A stretch of 11,583 nt of DNA from DASUFI01 sp036274635. GTDB lineage: Bacteria; Planctomycetota; B15-G4. How positions within the stretch are numbered: position 1 is the first letter of the stretch; each line of letters starts with the position of its first letter. The position numbers were made by a program, and so were the translations under genes. The stretch is from the NCBI GenBank assembly GCA_036274635.1, contig DASUFI010000289.1:1-11583 (forward strand), in the 5' to 3' direction. The notes below the pieces were generated by a model. It did no database searches. It was not told the DNA's origin and worked only from the letters and a program-made list of their open reading frames with translations. Below are positions 9,341 to 11,583 of the stretch, piece by piece.

Positions 9341-10723
9341 ATGCCTCCGCGCGCACAAGACCTCTACGACCGATCCGTGGACCAGGTCCGTCGCGGCCAG
9401 GTCCGTCGTGCCCTGGGCACGCTGTTGGCCACGCTCGAGGCCGACCCGGCCCACCGCCCCGCCTACGAGGCGGCCGGCCGCATCTGCCGCATCCTGGGCG
9501 CTCCGGACGATGCCCAGCTGTTCGAGGACCTGGCTGGACAGCCTGAGGACCCCGAGGCGCTGTTCCGGCTGGGCTACCGGCTGTCGGACCAGGGCCGGCC
9601 CGAAGTGGCGGCGCGCCTGCTCGAGCGCAGCCTCGCCGGCCTGCCGGCGGACGTGGGCGTGCGGCGCGAGCTGGCCTTCGCGCGCCTGCAGAGCCGCGAC
9701 TTCACCGGCTGCCTGCGCGCGCTCTCACCTCTGGAAGACGACCCCGACCTCTCGGAGACCGAGCGCCTCGACGTGCTGCTGACGCAGGCCGAGGCGGCGC
9801 TGCTGGCGGCCAAGCCCGACCTCTGCCGCGACGTCCTGGCACGCGCCGAGGACCTGGTGCCCGAGGACGACCAGCGCGAGCGGCTGGACGCGCTCCACGC
9901 GCAGCTGGGCCGCGCCTCGCGCTTCGAGAACCTGGCCTCGCTGGGCCTGCGCGAGTGGCACTTCATCCAGCACGCGGGCGTCATCCTCAAGACCGCGGGC
10001 GGCTGGTTCGAGGACGGCTCGCGGCGCGGGCGCTTCGACGTGCTGCGCCTGCGGCCGGACATGATCGCCTTCCTGCTGCAGCGGCTGGCACTGCTGCTCG
10101 AGCGGCTGGAGCTGCGGCCCGAGTGCGTGGCGGCCGCCAGCGAGGTCGCGGCGCCGCTGGCGCAGGCGCTGGCGCTGCGCCTGGGGGCCGAGTACCTGCC
10201 CGACCTCGAGCAGCGCGACGGCCGGAGCACGCTGCTCGTCGCGGCCAACGCCGCCGAGCTCGGCCCGCACGCGCGCGAGGTGGCCACGCACCGGCCCGAC
10301 CTGCGCCTCTTCGCGCTGAACCTCGACTGGGAGCGCGACGCCCCGGTGCTGCCCGACGTCGTGGGCGTGCTCGGCCGGCGCGTGCTGCTGCCGTGGGAGC
10401 CGCGCTACGCGCTGGGCGCCGACCGCCGCGACATGCGCCAAGTCACCGACGACGAGCGCGAGCCGGCCGAGATCGCGCGCGAGCTGCGCCACCTCATGGA
10501 CCACCTGCCCTACGACGACGGCGGCGCCGCGCAGGCCGAGTTCGAGGACTTCTACGTGCCGCTGCGCGCGCTGCTCGTCCTCGGCAACGACGAGCTGCAC
10601 CCCGCCCGCCGCCGCTTCACGAGCCTGTCGCCCTGCTGGTCGGAGGACGAGGACGAGGCGCGCGCGACCGGCGCCGAGATCGGCAGCGACGACGACGGCG
10701 ACGAGCCGGACGGAGAGGGCTGA
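9341..10723 (+). CDS. TPR-like repeat protein of unknown function
   Basis: I do not recognise a named family for this 460-residue cytoplasmic protein (no signal peptide or membrane segment). The N-terminal part (about 5-190) is helical and TPR-like, with units such as ALGTLLATLEADPAHRPAYE (24-43) and a second near 73-105. A middle segment (about 195-260) holds REWHFIQHAGVILKTAGGWF (204-223). Residues about 265-355 look like an alpha/beta domain, with strands TLLVAANAAEL, LRLFALNL and VVGVLGRRVLLPWEP; this faintly recalls a phosphoribosyltransferase fold, but no PRPP-binding motif is seen. The end (433-460) is strongly acidic (SEDEDE, SDDDGDEPDGEG). The ATG at 9341 is chosen from the -10 box just before it and the start of repeat-like sequence; the open frame further upstream lies in the promoter. 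The stop is two bases before the radical SAM gene, so the two form an operon. Confidence 0.75.
   Translation: MPPRAQDLYDRSVDQVRRGQVRRALGTLLATLEADPAHRPAYEAAGRICRILGAPDDAQLFEDLAGQPEDPEALFRLGYRLSDQGRPEVAARLLERSLAGLPADVGVRRELAFARLQSRDFTGCLRALSPLEDDPDLSETERLDVLLTQAEAALLAAKPDLCRDVLARAEDLVPEDDQRERLDALHAQLGRASRFENLASLGLREWHFIQHAGVILKTAGGWFEDGSRRGRFDVLRLRPDMIAFLLQRLALLLERLELRPECVAAASEVAAPLAQALALRLGAEYLPDLEQRDGRSTLLVAANAAELGPHAREVATHRPDLRLFALNLDWERDAPVLPDVVGVLGRRVLLPWEPRYALGADRRDMRQVTDDEREPAEIARELRHLMDHLPYDDGGAAQAEFEDFYVPLRALLVLGNDELHPARRRFTSLSPCWSEDEDEARATGAEIGSDDDGDEPDGEG
10712..10719 (+). promoter_or_regulatory. Ribosome binding site of the radical SAM gene
   Basis: GGAGAGGG, inside the last codons of the TPR-like gene, lies 6 bases before the ATG at 10726. 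It is the clearest Shine-Dalgarno in the window and fixes this start. It contrasts with the upstream gene, which has none. Confidence 0.7.
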
Positions 10724-10725
10724 GC

Positions 10726-11583
10726 ATGACGGCTCCGGTCAGCCTGCTCTCCGCGGTGCGCTCGCTTGCGCCCCACGTGAAGACGCCGGCCCAGTACCTG
10801 GGCGGCGAGTGGAACATCGTGCGCAAGGACCCGGCCGCAGTCAGCGGGCGCATCGCCCTGTGCTACCCCGACACCTACGAGGTCGGCTCGTCGCACAACG
10901 GCCTGCAGGTGCTCTACCACGTGGTCAACGCCCAGCCGCACCTCGCGGCCGAGCGCTGCTTCACGCCGTGGGTGGACATGGCCGACCTCATGCGGGCGCG
11001 CGGCGTGCCGCTGTTCACGATCGAGAACCACCTGCCGGTGCGCGACTTCGACGTGCTCGGCATCACGCTGCAGACCGAGCTCACCTACGCCAACGTGCTG
11101 GAGACGCTCTCGCTGGCGGGCATCCCGCTACGGGCCGGCGCGCGCGGGCGCGGCGACCCGGTGGTCATCGCGGGCGGCCACGGCGCGCACTCGCCGGAGG
11201 TGCTGGCGGAGTTCGTGGACGCCTTCCTGCCGGGCGACGGCGAGGAGGTCATCGTCCCCTTCCTCGAGTTCGTGGCCGCGCGCCGGCGCGAGATGCCACG
11301 CGAGGAGCTGCTGCACGACGTCGCGCGCAGCTTCCCGTGGGCCTACGTGCCGTCGATGTACGAGCCGGCGGCCGACGGGCGCAACGGCCCCTTCCGCGGC
11401 CTCACGCCGCGCTTCGCCGACGTGCCGTCGCGCGTGAAGGGCGCCTCGGTCTTCGACTTCTCGTCCGTGCCCATGGCCACGCGCCCGGTGGTGCCCACGG
11501 TGCGCACCGTGCAGGAGCGCATCTCGCTGGAGATCATGCGCGGCTGTACGCGCGGCTGCCGCTTCTGCCAGGCGGGCATGATC
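10726..11583 (+). CDS. B12-binding radical SAM protein, TIGR03960-type (partial)
   Basis: Only the first 286 residues lie in the window; the frame is open at the edge. The N-terminal part resembles the cobalamin-binding-like domain of the TIGR03960 group, with LCYPDTYEVGSSHNGLQVLY (45-64), the LGITLQTELTYANVLETL stretch (112-129), and GGHGAHSPEVLAEFVDAFLPG (150-170), where a binding loop would be expected. It is followed by the radical SAM motif CTRGCRFC (C274, C278, C281), which would ligate a 4Fe-4S cluster and cleave S-adenosylmethionine. The reaction of this family is not known to me. In other bacteria members are often next to or fused with a DUF2344/TIGR03936 domain and near ribosomal protein L21/L27 or RNase E/G genes, so an RNA- or ribosome-related role is possible. 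It is translated together with the TPR-like gene. Confidence 0.9.
   Translation, partial: MTAPVSLLSAVRSLAPHVKTPAQYLGGEWNIVRKDPAAVSGRIALCYPDTYEVGSSHNGLQVLYHVVNAQPHLAAERCFTPWVDMADLMRARGVPLFTIENHLPVRDFDVLGITLQTELTYANVLETLSLAGIPLRAGARGRGDPVVIAGGHGAHSPEVLAEFVDAFLPGDGEEVIVPFLEFVAARRREMPREELLHDVARSFPWAYVPSMYEPAADGRNGPFRGLTPRFADVPSRVKGASVFDFSSVPMATRPVVPTVRTVQERISLEIMRGCTRGCRFCQAGMI

Noticed and set aside
7486..9546. Long plus-strand open frame opposite the FG-GAP gene and running into the TPR-like gene
   Set aside because: It crosses the divergent promoter and overlaps two supported genes; its apparent repeats are antisense copies of the D-x-D-x-D-G codons.

Overview
This is a very GC-rich bacterial window carrying seven genes and no RNA genes, mobile elements or CRISPR array. 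The organism is Gram-negative: it has an LpxK lipid A kinase. The FG-GAP surface protein ends in a C-terminal module of a kind I associate with marine Planctomycetota (the Saltatorellus/Rohdeia type). The taxon call is an inference; no ribosomal RNA or other strong marker is present. Five genes read on the minus strand up to about 9,180; two read on the plus strand after it. No stretch over 300 bases lacks a gene.

Left block (1-3,305, minus strand): a glutamate dehydrogenase is followed, after 84 bases, by the ribosome-associated GTPase TypA/BipA. A perfect 16-bp hairpin lies just past typA.

Middle block (3,437-7,613, minus strand): a tightly packed run of a Soj-type ParA ATPase, then LpxK, then a GT-C membrane glycosyltransferase. 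ParA's stop codon overlaps the GTG start of lpxK (GTGA), and the end of lpxK overlaps the likely GTG start of the glycosyltransferase by 14 bases. A hairpin with a U-rich run, overlapping the last stop codon, ends the unit. ParA has a 211-residue basic Ala/Pro/Lys tail and no ParB beside it. LpxK has a histidine-rich C-terminal tail. The glycosyltransferase lacks the usual Asp-Glu pair of its first outer loop. These three features make this block the most interesting part of the window.

Right block (7,669-11,583): a secreted seven-repeat FG-GAP/VCBS protein (minus strand) is divergent, across a 160-bp promoter region, from a TPR-like protein. The TPR-like gene has a -10-like TACAAT placed so that its mRNA could be leaderless. 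It is followed after two bases by a B12-binding radical SAM protein, which runs off the window just after its CxxxCxxC cluster motif.

The genes are mostly housekeeping (translation under stress, nitrogen metabolism, chromosome segregation, outer-membrane lipid A) plus one surface protein. I do not see a defence system or another clearly new system. The novelty lies in gene architecture and protein tails.
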